NCBI GenBank assembly: GCA_026004975.1
Contig: BPKE01000001.1
Location: forward strand, 1 to 64,000
Direction of reading: 5' to 3'
DNA: 64,000 nt
Source of the DNA: Gammaproteobacteria bacterium
GTDB taxonomy: Bacteria > Pseudomonadota > Gammaproteobacteria > HTCC5015
Positions 1 to 13,225 of this stretch are shown piece by piece. A program made the translations under genes and the position numbers. The notes under the pieces are model-generated. The model had not been told where the DNA came from. It did no database searches and was given only the letters and a program-made list of their open reading frames with translations. Numbering within the stretch: position 1 is the first letter of the stretch; the number at the start of each line of letters is the position of its first letter.

Positions 1-881
<881 letters not shown>

Positions 882-1560
882 TCAGCGTCCTCCCTTGCGC
901 TGCGCGGCCAGATGCTTGAGCTGGTACTGCTGCACCTCTTCGCGCAGGTAACCGATGGTCTGGCGGGTCAGGGAGCTGCGCCGGGCGTCGCACAAGCGCC
1001 CGCCCAGCGCGTCGGAAAGCCCTCGGGCCCGCTCGAGGAAGTCCTCGAAGGCCGCCAGCGGCCGCTCACTGCCCGCCAGGGGCAACACCAAGCCCACGGC
1101 GCGGGTGGCGAAACCGGCCGGCTCGGCCGGGAAACGGCCGGGCTTGAGGGCGTTCAAGGCCAAGTACTCGCCGTGTTCGGCGGCACAGACGAACAGCTCG
1201 CCGCGGCGACGGTCGAAACCCGCTTCGGCCAGGGCGGCGTAGAGCGTCTCGCCGTCGAACGCGCCGCCCTCGGGGGCGAGGATGTGCAACACGACCAGGG
1301 TTTCGTCGAGCAGCATCGGCGCGGGGCGGTCTGCCGCGCTGCGCCGTTCGACCTCCAGGCCGCGGCGGATCAGGCCGTCGAAATCCAACTTTTCCTCGGC
1401 AGCGGCGTCCGCGGCCTGGGCCGACGCAGGCGGCCCGTCGAGGCGCGGTTCGCTGCGGCGGGGCGTCCGCGCCGCGCTCCACCTCGCGGCGGGTGCGCCA
1501 CCAGACGTAGGCGATCACCGCGGCGCCGAGCAGCAACAGGATCCAACGTAGGGTGCTCAT
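882..1560 (-). CDS. zipA: Cell division protein ZipA, with an apparent frameshift around 1435-1460
   Basis: N-terminal TM anchor MSTLRWILLLLGAAVIAYVWWRTRREVERG is in one frame and the ZipA-C-like domain (LDFDGLIRRGLEVERR...QQYQLKHLAAQRKGGR) in another. Located between ligA and smc. Confidence 0.8.
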
Positions 1561-1582
1561 CCCTCCTCCGGAATGTGCGGCC

Positions 1583-4500
1583 TCAGGCGGAGGCCAGGCG
1601 CACCGCTTCGTCGATGTCCACGGCGACGATGCGGGACACGCCCGGCTCCCGCATGGTCACCCCGATCAATTGATCGGCCATCTCCATGGTCGTCTTGTTG
1701 TGGGTGATGGCGATGAACTGAACCTTCTCGGACATTTCCTTGAGCAGTTCGTTGAAGCGCGCGACGTTGGCCTCGTCGAGCGGCGCGTCGACCTCGTCGA
1801 GCATACAAAACGGCGCCGGATTGAGCGAGAAGATCGCGAACACCATGGCCACCGCCGTCAAGGCCTTCTCGCCGCCGGACAGCAAGTGGATGTTGGAAAT
1901 GCGCTTGCCGGGCGGCCGGGCCATGATCGCCACGCCGGTGCTGAGCAGATCGTCCCCCGTCATCTCCAGGTGCGCGTGGCCGCCGCCGAACAGCCGCGGG
2001 AACATGTCCTTGAGCGCGGCGTTGACGCGGTCGAAGACGTCCTTGAAGCGCGCGCGGGTCTCGCGGTCGATCTTGGTGATGGCGCGCTCGAGGGTTTCGA
2101 GCGCCTCGGTCAGGTCGGCGTGCTGCTTGTCCAGGTAGGCCTTGCGTTCGGCCTGCTCGCGATGCTCGTCGATGGCCGCCAGGTTGATCGGGCCGAGCCG
2201 GGCGATGCGCGCCTCGACCTTGTGCAGCTTTTCCGCCCAGGCGTCGGGGTCGGCGTCCTCGGGAAGTTCGGCCAGGACGGCGGCGCGGTCCAGGCCGGTC
2301 TCGTCGAACTGCTCGGCCAGGGCCTGGGCCCGGACCCGCGCTTCCTGGGCCGCCAGGCGCAGCGCATCGAGCGCCTCGCGCAGCTCGCCGACCCGCCGGG
2401 CCTGTTCGCCGCGGCGTTGTTCGAGTTCGCGCACGGCGTTGGCGGCCTCTTCCGCCTCGGCGCGCGCCGCGTTCAGGCGCGCCTCCTCGGCGACCCGGCG
2501 TTCGAGCAGCGCGGCGAGTTGCTGTTCGAGCTCGGCGACCGGCTCGTGGTCTTCGTTCAAGGCCGCCAGCAGTTCGCCGCGCCGGCTTTCCAGGTGATCG
2601 AGCTGCTGCTGCATGCGCAGCAGGCTGCGCTCGGTGGATTCCTTCATGGAGCGCATCGACTGGATGTTCAGCGCCGCCTCGTGCACGGCCTGTTGATCGG
2701 CCTGCGCGGTGCGTCGCGCGGCCTCGAGGGCCTCGGCCAGCTCCGTGCGGCGCGTCTCCAGTCGACCCCGCTCGGCGGCGAGGCTTTCGCTTTCCGCGCG
2801 CGCCGCCTCCCGCTCGCGCTGGGCCGCCTCGCGCGCCCGGCGGTCGCTTTCGATCTGGCGGGTCAATTCCTCGCGCTCGCGGGCGAGTTCGTTGCGCCGT
2901 TTTTGCAGCTGCTCGAGGCGCACCTCGACGGCGCGCAGGGCGGCGCGCAAGGCCGCCCGCCGTTGCTCGAGTTCGCTGCGCGTGTTCTGCAGGGCCTCGC
3001 GGGCACGCTCGGCCGCCGCCAGGGCCTCGCGCGCTTCGGCCAGCGCGCTTTCCAGCCGGCCGACGGCCGCCTCGGCGTCTTCCCGTTCCCGCCGCAGGGC
3101 CTTGATCTGCTGGGCGCGGGCCAGCACCCCGGCCTGTTCCCCGCCCCGCGCCGGCACCCGCAGCCAGTTGCGTCCGAGCCACAACCCGTCGCGGGTCACG
3201 ACCGATTCACCCGGCGCCAAGCCGGCCGCGCACGGCCGCCGCGGCGGCCAGATCCTCGGCCGCGTAGACGCCCGCCAGCGCCTCGCCGAGGTACTCGGCA
3301 CCGGCCCGCAGGCGGGCGAGCAGGCGATCGCCGGGCTCGGGCGCGTCCTGGGGCGCCACCAGGCACAGGCCGTCCGGCGCGTCCTGGAGGCCCTCGGGGA
3401 CGGTCTCGTCGATCCCTGGCGACGCAGACCGCTTCCAGGGTCTCGCCGAGCACCGCTTCGACGGCGGCTTCCCAACCCGGTTCGACCTGCAGGGTTTCGG
3501 CCAAGCGCGGCCGGTCGTCCAGCGCGGCCCGGCGCAGCCAGGCCTGCGCCTCGGCCTGGTCTTTGCCGAGCGCCGCGGCTTGCAGCGCCTCCAGGGAGGA
3601 CAAAGTGCCGCGCAGGTCCTGAACACGGTTGCGGGCGGCCGCCAGCGCACTTTCGCTTTCCTGGATGCGCCCGCGCGCGGCGTTCAGCTCGCGGGTGTTG
3701 TCCTCGAAGCGGCGGCCGAGCGCCTCCAGTTCCGCCTCGATCCGCGCTTCGTCCTGCAAGGCCTGTTCGCGCTCGGCGACCAGCGGGGCCTCGTCCAGGC
3801 GGGCGCGCTCCTCGTCGAGACGGGCCAGGCGCGCTTCGAGCTGCGCCAGATGGCGCTCGAGCTGTTCCTGGCGCGCCTGCTCGGCGCGCAACCGCCCCGA
3901 CACCTCGGCCTCACGGCGGTGGAACGCTTCCCAAGCCTGCTGCCACTCGGCCATCGCCTTTTCGGCCTCGCCGAGGGCCGCCGCCGAACGCGCGCGCGTC
4001 TCCTCGAGGGCCGCCAGCGCCGGTTCCTTGTCGGCCACGCTGCGCGCGACGTAATCGAGCTTGTTGCGGTCTTCCTCGACGTGCGCTTTCAGTTCCCGCC
4101 AGGCTTTCTCGAGCTGCGCGAGATCCGCCTCGTGGCGACGGCGCGTCTCGCGGCGGTGGGCGATGGTCTGCTCGATGCGGGAGATGTCCGAACCGAGGCG
4201 GTAGTACTCGGCCTGCACGGCGTTGAGCGCCTCGTTGAGTTCCGCATGGCGCTCGCGGGCCCGCTCGATTTCGGCTTCCAGCTCGCGCTGGGCCGCCAGC
4301 GCCGCTTCGACTTCGGTTTCCTTGGCACCCAGCGCCTTTTCTTCGGCCTGGCGGCGCGCCTCCAGGGCGCGCCAGCGCAGCGCCAGCCATTCGGCGCGCA
4401 GGCGGCGTTCTTCTTCCTTGAGCGCCTTGTAGCGCTCGGCCTGCTCGGCCTGGCGCGCGAGATGGGCGATCTGCTTGTCGAGTTCGCGGCGCAGATCGTC

Positions 4501-5082
4501 GAGCCGCTCGAGGTTCTCGCGCGTGTGGCGGATGCGCGTTTCGGTCTCGCGCCGCCGTTCCTTGTACTTGGTGATGCCGGCGGCTTCTTCGAGGTGGATG
4601 CGCAGTTCCTCCGGGCGCGCTTCGATGATGCGCGAGATCATCCCCTGCTCGATGATGGCGTAACTGCGCGGACCCAGGCCGGTGCCGAGGAAGATGTCGG
4701 CGATGTCGCGCCGGCGGCAACGGGTGCCGTTGAGGAAATAGGCCGACTGGCCGTCGCGGGTCACCTCGCGACGGATGGCGATCTCGCTGTACTTGGCCCA
4801 CTGGCCGCCGAGGCTGTGGTCGCTGTTGTCGAACACCAGATCGACCGAGGCGCGGCTGACGGGCGGACGCGCCGAGGAGCCGTTGAAGATCACGTCTTCC
4901 ATCGAGTCGCCGCGCAATTGCTTGGCCGAGCTCTCGCCCATCACCCAGCGCACGGCGTCGATGATGTTCGACTTGCCGCAGCCGTTGGGACCGATGATGG
5001 CGGTGCGCGGGGAAGGCAGCTCGACGGTGGTCGGATCGACGAAAGACTTGAAACCCGCCAGTTTGATTCGACGCAATCGCAT
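1583..5082 (-). CDS. smc: Chromosome segregation protein SMC, two apparent frame breaks (around 3420 and 3226)
   Basis: Walker [14 protein letters not shown]...[28 protein letters not shown]; long coiled coil; C-terminal [19 protein letters not shown] and [17 protein letters not shown]. Three frames are needed to read through. Length is 3n+2, consistent with two single-base insertions. Confidence 0.95.
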
Positions 5083-5100
5083 GGGTCGGGAGAATCACCC

Positions 5101-5106
5101 TATAAT
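5101..5106 (+). promoter_or_regulatory. Candidate -10 box TATAAT upstream of queF
   Basis: Exact TATAAT in the short smc/queF intergenic gap, about 34 nt before the queF ATG. Confidence 0.5.
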
Positions 5107-5139
5107 TCGCCGGTCCGCCGCATCCAGGTGCACGCACCC

Positions 5140-5528
5140 ATGCCGACCCGACCGTCGAAAGAACTGGAAACCTTCGAGAACCCGGAGCGAAACCGCGATT
5201 ATACCATTCGCATCCGCATCCCGGAGTTCACCTGCCTGTGCCCGAAGACCGGCCAGCCGGACTTCGCGACGCTCGAACTCGAATACGTGCCGGACGCCTC
5301 GTGCATCGAACTGAAGTCCTTGAAGCTGTACATCTGGTCCTTCCGCGACGAGGGCGCGTTCCACGAGGCGGTGACCAACCGCATCCTCGACGACCTGGTG
5401 GCGCCTGCCGGCCGCGCTTCATGCGGCTGACCGCGCGTTTCAACGTCCGCGGCGGCTTGTACACCACGGTGGTCGCCGAGCACCGCGCGCCGGGCTGGAC
5501 GCCGCCGGCCCCGGTCACCCTGCCCTGA
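5140..5528 (+). CDS. queF: NADPH-dependent 7-cyano-7-deazaguanine reductase (short unimodular form), frame break around 5404
   Basis: [87 protein letters not shown], continuing in another frame as [27 protein letters not shown]. Length fits one missing base. Confidence 0.93.
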
Positions 5529-5575
5529 GGACCGGCGCGCCAGTATAGCCGGCCGCGCCGCGCCCGGCATGCGGA

Positions 5576-6641
5576 TCAACCCGCGGCGGCGAACCACGCC
5601 TGGATCGCCCGGTGCCGGCGGTCCACGGAGACGGGGACGGCCGCCGGCAGGCCCGCCGCCTCGCGCTCGAACGCCCAGCGCAGGCGCCGCCGGCCGCCGG
5701 CCGCCAGGGCCCCGAGCAACAGACAGCGGTACAGGCAAACCCGATCGATGCGCGCCGCCCGCCGATCGTAGCCGGGACCGGCCTGCCAGATGCGTTGCAG
5801 GTTGGCCGCGGCGGTGAGCAGCGCCCAGGCACAGAATCGGCGCAGCGCGACGGCGCGGCGAGGCAACAAAAGCGTGTAGAGCAGGCCGTTGCGCAGATGG
5901 CCGTGGGCCTGGGCGACCAGGTGCGCGAGGCCCGCGCGGCCGAGGGCGTCGCCGGGCCGCAACAGGGCTTCCGGGTCGCCGGCGAACACGTCGCGCGGCA
6001 GCCAGCACACGCCGCGCTCGCGATCGGCCGGCACGTCGCGCAGCACGTTGACCATCTGCAGTCCCTGACCGAAGGACGGCGCCAGGCGCATGAGTTCGGC
6101 GCCGTGCGCGGCGGGCAGGCTGCCGTCGGCCAGCCACAGGCCGGTCAAGGTTTCGCCGACGATGCCGGCGACATGGTAGCAATAGCGGTCGAACAGCCGC
6201 GCCTCGGCCAGGCCCTGCGGGCCGGCCTGGGCCTGGAAATAGGCCATGCCGGCGCTCATCACGCGCACGCAGTGGGCGATGCGGGCGCGCGCTTCGGGGC
6301 TCAGGGCCTGGTAACCGGCCAGCACCCGCCCGACCGCCGACAGCAGGGCCCGTTCGCCGGCCGGCAACGGCGCGGCGAGCCCGGCGAGCTCGCCGCACAA
6401 GGGCGCGGCGGCCGCCAACCCCTCGAGCACCGCCACCCATTGCGCCAACAGGCGGCGCTTGTCGGCGGCCCCGAGCGCCGGATGGTCCTCGATGGTGTCG
6501 GCGATGCGGCACAACAGGTAAGGCGTTGCCGACCGCCAGGCGCTGGGGGGGCGGCAGGGTCTGGATCAGGAGAGCGAAGCTGCGCGCGACCCCGGCGAGC
6601 AGGCGGCGCTGGTCGGCGAGCAGCGCGCTGCGCCCGCTCAC
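5576..6641 (-). CDS. Squalene/phytoene synthase family protein, frame break around 6520
   Basis: N-term [20 protein letters not shown], then [10 protein letters not shown] (DxxED motif) and [25 protein letters not shown] (second Asp-rich motif). Length 3n+1, consistent with one inserted T. Confidence 0.85.
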
Positions 6642-7882
6642 GGGTTCGACGCGGCGCCCCGGCCGAAACGGCGCTCGACGTAATCCTCGACGATGCGCCG
6701 GAATTCCTCGGCGATGCGCTCGCCGCGCAGCACGGTGACCCGCTCGCCCTCGATGTAAACCGGGGCGGCCGGCGCCTCACCGGTGCCCGGCAGGGAAATG
6801 CCGATGTCGGCGTAGCGGCTCTCGCCGGGGCCGTTGACCACGCAGCCCATGACCGCGACCTTCATCCGCTCGACGCCGGGATGGGTGCGCGCCCATTCGG
6901 GCATGCGCCGACGCAGGAAGCTCTGGATCTGATCCGCCAGCTCGAGGAAAAACGCGCTGGTGGTGCGGCCGCAGCCGGGACAGGCGATGACCGTCGGCGC
7001 GAATGCCCGCAGGCCGAGGCTCTGCAGGATCTCCTGGGCCACGCGCACCTCCCGCGCCCGGTCGCCGCCGGGTTCCGGCGTGAGCGAGACGCGGATGGTG
7101 TCGCCGATGCCTTCGGCGAGCAGCACGCCCAGGGCCACGCTCGAGGACACCACGCCCTTCAGGCCGGTGCCCGCTTCGGTCAGCCCCAGGTGCAGCGGGT
7201 GGTCGCAGCGCGCCGCCAGCGCCCGGTAAACGGCGATCAGGTCCGGCGCGGCGCTGGTCTTGCAGGACAACACGATGCGGTCGTGGCCCAGGCCGAGCGC
7301 CTCGGCGCGGCGGGCGCTCTCCAGGGCCGACTCCACCACCGTCTCGCGCATCACCGCCTCCAGCGGCCAGGGCTCGGGGCGGGCCGCGTTCTCGTCCAGT
7401 CTGCGGGCGAGCAACTCGGGATCCAGGCTGCCCCAGTTGACGCCGATGCGCACGGCCTTGTCGTAGCGGCAGGCGACTTCGATCATCGCCGCGAACTGCG
7501 GATCCTTCTTGTCGCCGCGGCCGACGTTGCCGGGGTTGATGCGGTACTTGTCGAGCGCCTCGGCGCACTCGGGAAAGCGGGTGAGCAGCTTGTGGCCGTT
7601 GAAGTGGAAGTCCCCCACCAGGGGCACTTCGCAGCCCATCGCATCGAGCCGCTCGCGGATGCGGGGCACGGCCTTGGCGGCCTCCGGAGTGTTCACCGTG
7701 ATCCGCACCAGCTCGGAGCCGGCTTCGGCCAGGGCGCGCACCTGGGCGGCGGTGGCCTCGACGTCGGCCGTATCGGTGTTGGTCATCGACTGCACCGCCA
7801 CCGGGTTGTCGCCGCCGATGGTCACCCGGCCGATGCGCACCGCGACGGTGCGCCGCCGGGGCGGAACATGAGTCTCGAGCAT
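6638..7882 (-). CDS. ispG: 4-hydroxy-3-methylbut-2-enyl diphosphate synthase
   Basis: [65 protein letters not shown]: canonical IspG/GcpE with its Fe-S cysteines. Confidence 0.97.
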   Translation of the reverse strand: MLETHVPPRRRTVAVRIGRVTIGGDNPVAVQSMTNTDTADVEATAAQVRALAEAGSELVRITVNTPEAAKAVPRIRERLDAMGCEVPLVGDFHFNGHKLLTRFPECAEALDKYRINPGNVGRGDKKDPQFAAMIEVACRYDKAVRIGVNWGSLDPELLARRLDENAARPEPWPLEAVMRETVVESALESARRAEALGLGHDRIVLSCKTSAAPDLIAVYRALAARCDHPLHLGLTEAGTGLKGVVSSSVALGVLLAEGIGDTIRVSLTPEPGGDRAREVRVAQEILQSLGLRAFAPTVIACPGCGRTTSAFFLELADQIQSFLRRRMPEWARTHPGVERMKVAVMGCVVNGPGESRYADIGISLPGTGEAPAAPVYIEGERVTVLRGERIAEEFRRIVEDYVERRFGRGAASNP

Positions 7883-7914
7883 GGTCACACGCGGATGGAA
7901 ACCTGGGTGCGGGG

Positions 7915-7920
7915 ATTGTA
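7915..7920 (-). promoter_or_regulatory. Candidate -10 box TACAAT for ispG
   Basis: Minus-strand TACAAT about 33 nt upstream of the ispG ATG. Confidence 0.4.
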
Positions 7921-7987
7921 CCCCAGGCCGCGCCCCGGACCGCGGCCGGCACGCTGCTATACTGCCGCTTCGGCGAGGAGTACGGAG

Positions 7988-8723
7988 ATGATCGCAGACG
8001 TGTTCCGCGGCGCCGGCGCGGCCCTGTCCGGCTGGCGGCTGATCCGCACACCGGGGCTGCGCCGCTGGGTGTGGCCGCCCCTGCTGATCAACGCCGCCTT
8101 GTTCGGCGGCGGCCTGTACTGGGCGTGGCGCCGGGTGGCGGCGCTGGCCGAACGGCTCGGGGCGCATCTGCCGGACTGGCTGGATTGGCTGACCGTGCTG
8201 ATCTGGCCGTTGTTCTGGGCGACCGCCCTGCTGATCCTCTTCTACGGGTTCAGCCTGCTGGCCAACCTGATCGCGGCGCCCTTCAACGGGCCGCTGGCCG
8301 CCGCCGTCGAGCGGCAACTGACCGGGCAGGATCCGCCCGCGGGGACAGCGCCCGTGGTGGCGGGAGCTGACCACGGCGGTGCATGGCGAGCTGGCCAAGC
8401 TGTGGCGCTTCGCCCTGATCGCCCTGCTGTTGCTGCTCCTCAGCTTGATTCCGGGGCTGAACCTGCTCGCCCCGGCGGCCTGGCTGGCCTTCGCGGCCTG
8501 GACGCTGGCCGTGGAATACCTGGACTACCCGGCCGGCAACCACGCGGTCGCCTTCCCGGAACTGCGCCGGCGGCTGCGGGCGCGGCCGGGCCTGGTGCTG
8601 GGCTTCGGCCTGGTGGTCGGCGCGCTCACCGCCGTCCCCCTGCTCAACCTGTTCGTGATCCCCGCCGCGGTCGCCGGCGCCACGCGCCTTTGGTGCGAAC
8701 GTTTCGCGCCCCCGCCGTCTTGA
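7988..8723 (+). CDS. CysZ/EI24-family membrane protein, frame break(s) around 8335-8360
   Basis: [42 protein letters not shown]...[27 protein letters not shown], then in another frame [51 protein letters not shown]: CysZ-like hydrophobic pattern. Confidence 0.8.
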
Positions 8724-8729
8724 AGCCGC

Positions 8730-10073
8730 TCAGCGGCGGTCCTTGTCGCCGACGTAGGGGTTGGGCGCGTTGCGGAATTCCAACTCCAGGGGGGTGTCGC
8801 TGAGCCCCAGACGGTGCTGGAACCAGTGCCGCAGATAACGCCGGTAATCGGCCGGCAGCCGCTCCAGGGCGCTGCCGTGGATGACGATGCGCGGCGGATG
8901 GCGGCCGCCCTGGTGGGCGTAACGCAATTTCGGCCGACGGCTGCGCACCCGCGGCGGGCTCTGCCGGACCAGGGCTTCCTGGAGCAGCCGGTTGAGCAAG
9001 GGCGTCGGCAGCTCGCGGCCGGCGTTCTCGTAGGCCCGCTCGATGCGCTCGAACAGCTCCCCGACGCCGGTGCCGTGCAAGGCCGACAGGCGGTGGACGC
9101 GGGTGAAATCGAGAAAGGCCAGGCGCCGTTCGAGTTCGTCGAGCACCCGGCGGCGCTGCGCCTCGTCCAGGCCGTCCCACTTGTTCACCGCCGGGATCAG
9201 GGCCCGGCCGCGTTCGAGGACCTCGTGCAGCAGGGTCAGGTCCTGCTCCACGACGCCCTCGCGCGCGTCCATCAGCAGGATGACCACGTCGGCCTCGGCC
9301 ATCGCCTGCAGGGCCTTGAGGACGCTGAACTTCTCCAGCGTCGCCCGCACCCGGCTGCGGCGCCGGATGCCGGCGGTGTCGATCAGCGTGTAACGGCGCC
9401 CGTCGCGCTCGAAGGGCACGTAGATCGAATCGCGGGTGGTGCCCGGCTGGTCGTAGGCGATCACCCGCTCGTAGCCGAGCATGCGGTTGAGCAAGGTGGA
9501 TTTGCCCACGTTCGGCCGGCCGAGCAAGGCGACGCGGATGCCCTGCTCGCGGCGCCGGTCGGCCTCCTGCTCGGCGTCGGGCGCCGGCACGCCGGCGAGC
9601 ACGGCCTCGATGAGCTGGCGCACGCCCCGGCCGTGGGCGGCGCTGATCGGCCACGGCCGCCCCATGCCCAGGGCATGGAAATCGGCCAGCGCCGCCTGCG
9701 CATCCAGGCCGTCGACCTTGTTCGCCACCAGCCACACCGGCTTGCCGCTGCGCCGCAGCCAGTCGGCGATCTGCTCGTCGGCGGCGGTCAGGCCGCTGCG
9801 CGCGTCCACCAGCCACAGCACGTGGTCGGCCTCCAGCAGCGCCTGGCGCGCCTGCTCGGCCATGAGCGCGTCGATGCCGGCCTCGTCCATGCCCAGCCCG
9901 CCGGTGTCGACGACGAGGTAGGGCTTGCCGCCGAGGCGGCCCTCGCCGTAGAGGCGGTCCCGGGTCAGGCCCGGGATGTCGGCGACCAGGGCGTCGCGGC
10001 TGCGCGTGAGGCGGTTGAACAGCGTCGATTTGCCGACGTTCGGCCGCCCCACCAGGGCGATGACCGGTTTCAT
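8730..10073 (-). CDS. der: Ribosome biogenesis GTPase Der (EngA)
   Basis: Two tandem G domains: [18 protein letters not shown]...DTGGL and [18 protein letters not shown]...DTAGI, plus a KH-like C-terminus. Confidence 0.98.
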   Translation of the reverse strand: MKPVIALVGRPNVGKSTLFNRLTRSRDALVADIPGLTRDRLYGEGRLGGKPYLVVDTGGLGMDEAGIDALMAEQARQALLEADHVLWLVDARSGLTAADEQIADWLRRSGKPVWLVANKVDGLDAQAALADFHALGMGRPWPISAAHGRGVRQLIEAVLAGVPAPDAEQEADRRREQGIRVALLGRPNVGKSTLLNRMLGYERVIAYDQPGTTRDSIYVPFERDGRRYTLIDTAGIRRRSRVRATLEKFSVLKALQAMAEADVVILLMDAREGVVEQDLTLLHEVLERGRALIPAVNKWDGLDEAQRRRVLDELERRLAFLDFTRVHRLSALHGTGVGELFERIERAYENAGRELPTPLLNRLLQEALVRQSPPRVRSRRPKLRYAHQGGRHPPRIVIHGSALERLPADYRRYLRHWFQHRLGLSDTPLELEFRNAPNPYVGDKDRR

Positions 10074-10108
10074 CCCCGCGTGTCGCTCGCCTAGCGGCCC
10101 GGGCCGCC

Positions 10109-11280
10109 TCAGGCGTCGCGGGCGCGCCAGGCGCCAGACCGACAGGCGCCCGTCGCGGCTCGGCCACGACGATGCGCCCGTCCTCGACCACCCGCGGCGT
10201 CGCGCGCAGGGCGTCGCCGACCCGCACCCGGGCGATCAGGCGCCCGTCCCCGCGGTCCAAGCGCGTGCAGGTAGCCGTCGAAGTCGCCGACCAGCACGGC
10301 GTCGCCGGCCAGCGCCACGCCCGTCGTCAGAGCGCGCGTGGAGCTTCTCCTGCCGCCAGCGCGGGTCGCCGCTGTAGCGGTCCAGCGCCTGGACGTGGCC
10401 GGGCTCGTCGACGTAGTACAGGCTGTCGCCGTCCAGCGCCATGGGGGTGTACACCGAGGCGCGCCGCGACCAGGGGTTGGCGCCGCGGGCCAGGTCGAAG
10501 ACGGTGACCTGCCCCTGGTAGGCGGCCACGTACAGCACCTGGCCGTCGACCAGCGGCGGCGACATCGACGTCCACCATCCGCGACAGCTCGCTGTGGCCG
10601 GCGGGCAAGCGCCACCGGCAGCTCGAACAGCAGCCGCCCGTCGCGCAGGGCCAAGCGCCACCAGGCGGCCGTCGTCCGTGCCGCACAGCACCGCGCCGCC
10701 GGTGGCGACCGGGTCGCCCACGCCGCGCAGGCTCAGGGTCGGCACGCTGGTGCTGTGGGTCCACAGGCGCTCGCCGCTGCGCGTGTCGTAGGCCTGGATC
10801 ATGCCGTCCACGGCGTGCACGACGACGATGCCGGCGTCCACCGCCGGCGCGGACAGCGCCTCGCTGGAGCCGCGGCTGCGCCAGGCCGGGCGGCCGTCCT
10901 CGCTCCAGTAGGCGGCCAGCTCCCCGTCGCTGGTGCCGACGAACAGCAGGCCGCCCCGCACCGTCGGCCCCGACGCCACGCGCAGGCCGGTCTCCACCCG
11001 CCACAGGCGTTCGCCGTCGGCGAGCCGCCAGGCGGCTCAGGCGGCCTTCGTGGTCGGCGCTGTAGATCACGTCGCCGTCCACCGCCGGCCTCAGGTTGAG
11101 CGCATAGCCGCCGTCGCCCTCCCCGGCGTCGCGCTGCCAGAGGCGCTCGAAGCGCGCCTCCGCCTTGAACGGCGGCAGCTCGACGGGCTGCTCGGCGGTG
11201 TCCACGCCGCCGCAGGCGGCGAGCACGGCGGCCAGGGCCGGCGCCGCGAAGCGCCAGAGACGATCAGGACGCGGGCGCAT
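10109..11280 (-). CDS. bamB: Outer membrane assembly lipoprotein BamB (beta-propeller); at least five apparent frame changes
   Basis: Lipobox-like [12 protein letters not shown]; repeated propeller blades ([112 protein letters not shown]) spread over alternating frames. Between der and yfgM as expected. The 3' boundary is approximate. Confidence 0.85.
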
Positions 11281-11938
11281 CGTCCCCCCGTTCCTGCTGG
11301 GCGGCGAGCCGCTGGGCCTGGAGCACTTCCGAGCGCTTGATCTCCACCGCCATGCGATCCGGCGGCGGCAGTTCGGCCGCCAGCGCCTCGTCGTAAGCGG
11401 CCAGCGCCGCGGCCAGATCGCCGCGCGCCCGGGCGACGTCGCCGCGCAATTCGGCCTGGCGCGCCCGGTAGGCGGCCGGCAAATCCGCTTCCAGGGTGCG
11501 ACCGGCCTCCTCCACTCGGCCGGCGGCCAGTTGCACCGTCGCCAGGCGCAGCACCGCCAGCTGCGCCAGCGGCGCCTCGGAGGCCTCGCCGGCGAGCGGC
11601 GCGAGCGCCGCCGCGGCCGCCTCGAGCGCGTCCTCGTCCACGGCCAGTTTCGCGTCGACCAGCCCCGCGGCCTCGGCGAACAGGGTGCCGGCGTGTTCTT
11701 CACGCAGCTCGGCGATGACCCCGCGCAGCGCCGCCGGATCCTTGTTCTCGCCGAGGTCGGCCATCAGTTGGGTGAAGCGTCCGCCGGCCAGCCGCGCGCG
11801 GGTGTCGGTGTACTGGTCCCAGAAACGGTAGCCGAAGATGGCGCCCAGGCCGAGCACGACGCCCAGGACGACGGCCTTGCCGTTCTCCTGCCACCAATCC
11901 TTGAGCGCTTCGATCTGTTCTTGTTCGCTGCTGTGCAT
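11264..11938 (-). CDS. yfgM: YfgM/tetratricopeptide ancillary SecYEG translocon subunit family
   Basis: EQEQIEALKDWWQENGKAVVLGVVLGLGAIFGYRFWDQY followed by TPR-like repeats; sits between hisS and bamB. Confidence 0.93.
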   Translation of the reverse strand: MHSSEQEQIEALKDWWQENGKAVVLGVVLGLGAIFGYRFWDQYTDTRARLAGGRFTQLMADLGENKDPAALRGVIAELREEHAGTLFAEAAGLVDAKLAVDEDALEAAAAALAPLAGEASEAPLAQLAVLRLATVQLAAGRVEEAGRTLEADLPAAYRARQAELRGDVARARGDLAAALAAYDEALAAELPPPDRMAVEIKRSEVLQAQRLAAQQERGDDAPAS

Positions 11939-13214
11939 CAGCTCGTCTCTTTCGTCGCTTGGATCAACACGTCCGCCAGCCGCGCGAGCGGCACGCTGCG
12001 CTGCTCGCCCGCTTCGCGCAAAGGTTTGAGGCCGGCGATCCCCTGCTCGCGCTCGGCCTGGGCATAGACCACGGCCCAGCGCGCACCGCTGCGGTCGGCG
12101 CGCTTGAACAGGCTCTTCAAGCTCGCCGGGCCGCCATGATACACGATCGTCTCGGCCGGCAAGGCCTCGCGCAGCGCCTCGGCCAGGCGCAGACCGCCGC
12201 CGTCGTCGTCGCCGGGGGCGAGCACGCAGGCCAAGGGCGGCCGCGGCGGCGGCGTGCCCGCCCCTCGATCAGCGCCACCAGGCGCTCGAGGCCCGCCGCG
12301 AAGCCGACCGCCGGGGTCGGCGAGCCGCCGAGCTGCGCGACCAGCCCGTCGTAGCGCCCGCCGGCGCAGACCGTGCCCTGGGCGCCGAGCGCGTCCGTGA
12401 TCCACTCGAAGACGGTGAGGTTGTAGTAGTCCAGGCCGCGCACCAGGTGGGGGTTGACGGTGTAGGGCACGTCCGCCGCGTCCAGCAGGCGCCGGAGGGC
12501 GTCGAAATGGGCGCGCGAGGCCTCGCCGAGCGCCTCCTCGAGCCGCGGCGCGCCGGCGATCAGCGGGCGCATCGCCGGGTTCTTGCTGTCCAGGATGCGC
12601 AGCGGGTTGCGCTCCAGCCGGCGGCGGCTGTCCTCGTCCAGCGCGTCCCGGTGCGCCTCGAAGTAAGCCACCAGGGCGTCCCGGTAGCGGGCGCGCTCCT
12701 CGGCCTGGCCGAGGCAGTTGATTTCCAGGCGCACCTGTCCCTCCAGGCCCAGCGCCCGCCACAGGCGGCGGCACAGCAGGATCAACTCGGCCTCGATGTG
12801 CGGCCCGGGCAGGCCGAAGACTTCGACGCCGAACTGGCGGAATTCGCGGTAGCGGCCCTTCTGCGGCCGCTCGTGCCGGTACATGGGGCCCATGTACCAG
12901 AGGCGTTGCACCTGGTTGTGCAGCAGGCCGTGCTGGATGCCGGCCCGCACGCAACCGGCGGTGCCCTCCGGCCGCAGGGACAGCGACTCGCCGTTGCGGT
13001 CCTCGAACGTGTACATCTCTTTTTCGACGATGTCGGTCACGTCGCCGATCGAGCGCTTGAACAGTTCGGTCTTCTCGACCACCGGCGTGCGGATTTCGGC
13101 GTAGCCGTAGCGGCGCATGTGGTCGGCGAGCTGTGCTTCGAGCCACTGCCAGAGCGGGGTCTGCTCGGGCAGCAGGTCGTGCATGCCGCGCACGGACTGC
13201 AGGGTCTGGCTCAT
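11938..13214 (-). CDS. hisS: Histidine-tRNA ligase, frame break around 12250
   Basis: [26 protein letters not shown]...[46 protein letters not shown]; the C-terminal anticodon-binding part ([34 protein letters not shown]) is in another frame. Confidence 0.96.
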
Positions 13215-13225
13215 GGCGGATCGCT

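Noticed and set aside
2142-4226. Several Arg/Ser-rich plus-strand ORFs opposite smc
   Set aside because: Compositional artefacts of the reverse frame of a Glu/Ala/Leu-rich coiled coil.
5612-8803. 1063-aa plus-strand ORF
   Set aside because: Antisense to the squalene/phytoene synthase and ispG; low-complexity composition (H/Q/G/R rich) typical of opposite-strand ORFs. Only the cysZ-like start near 7988 is real.
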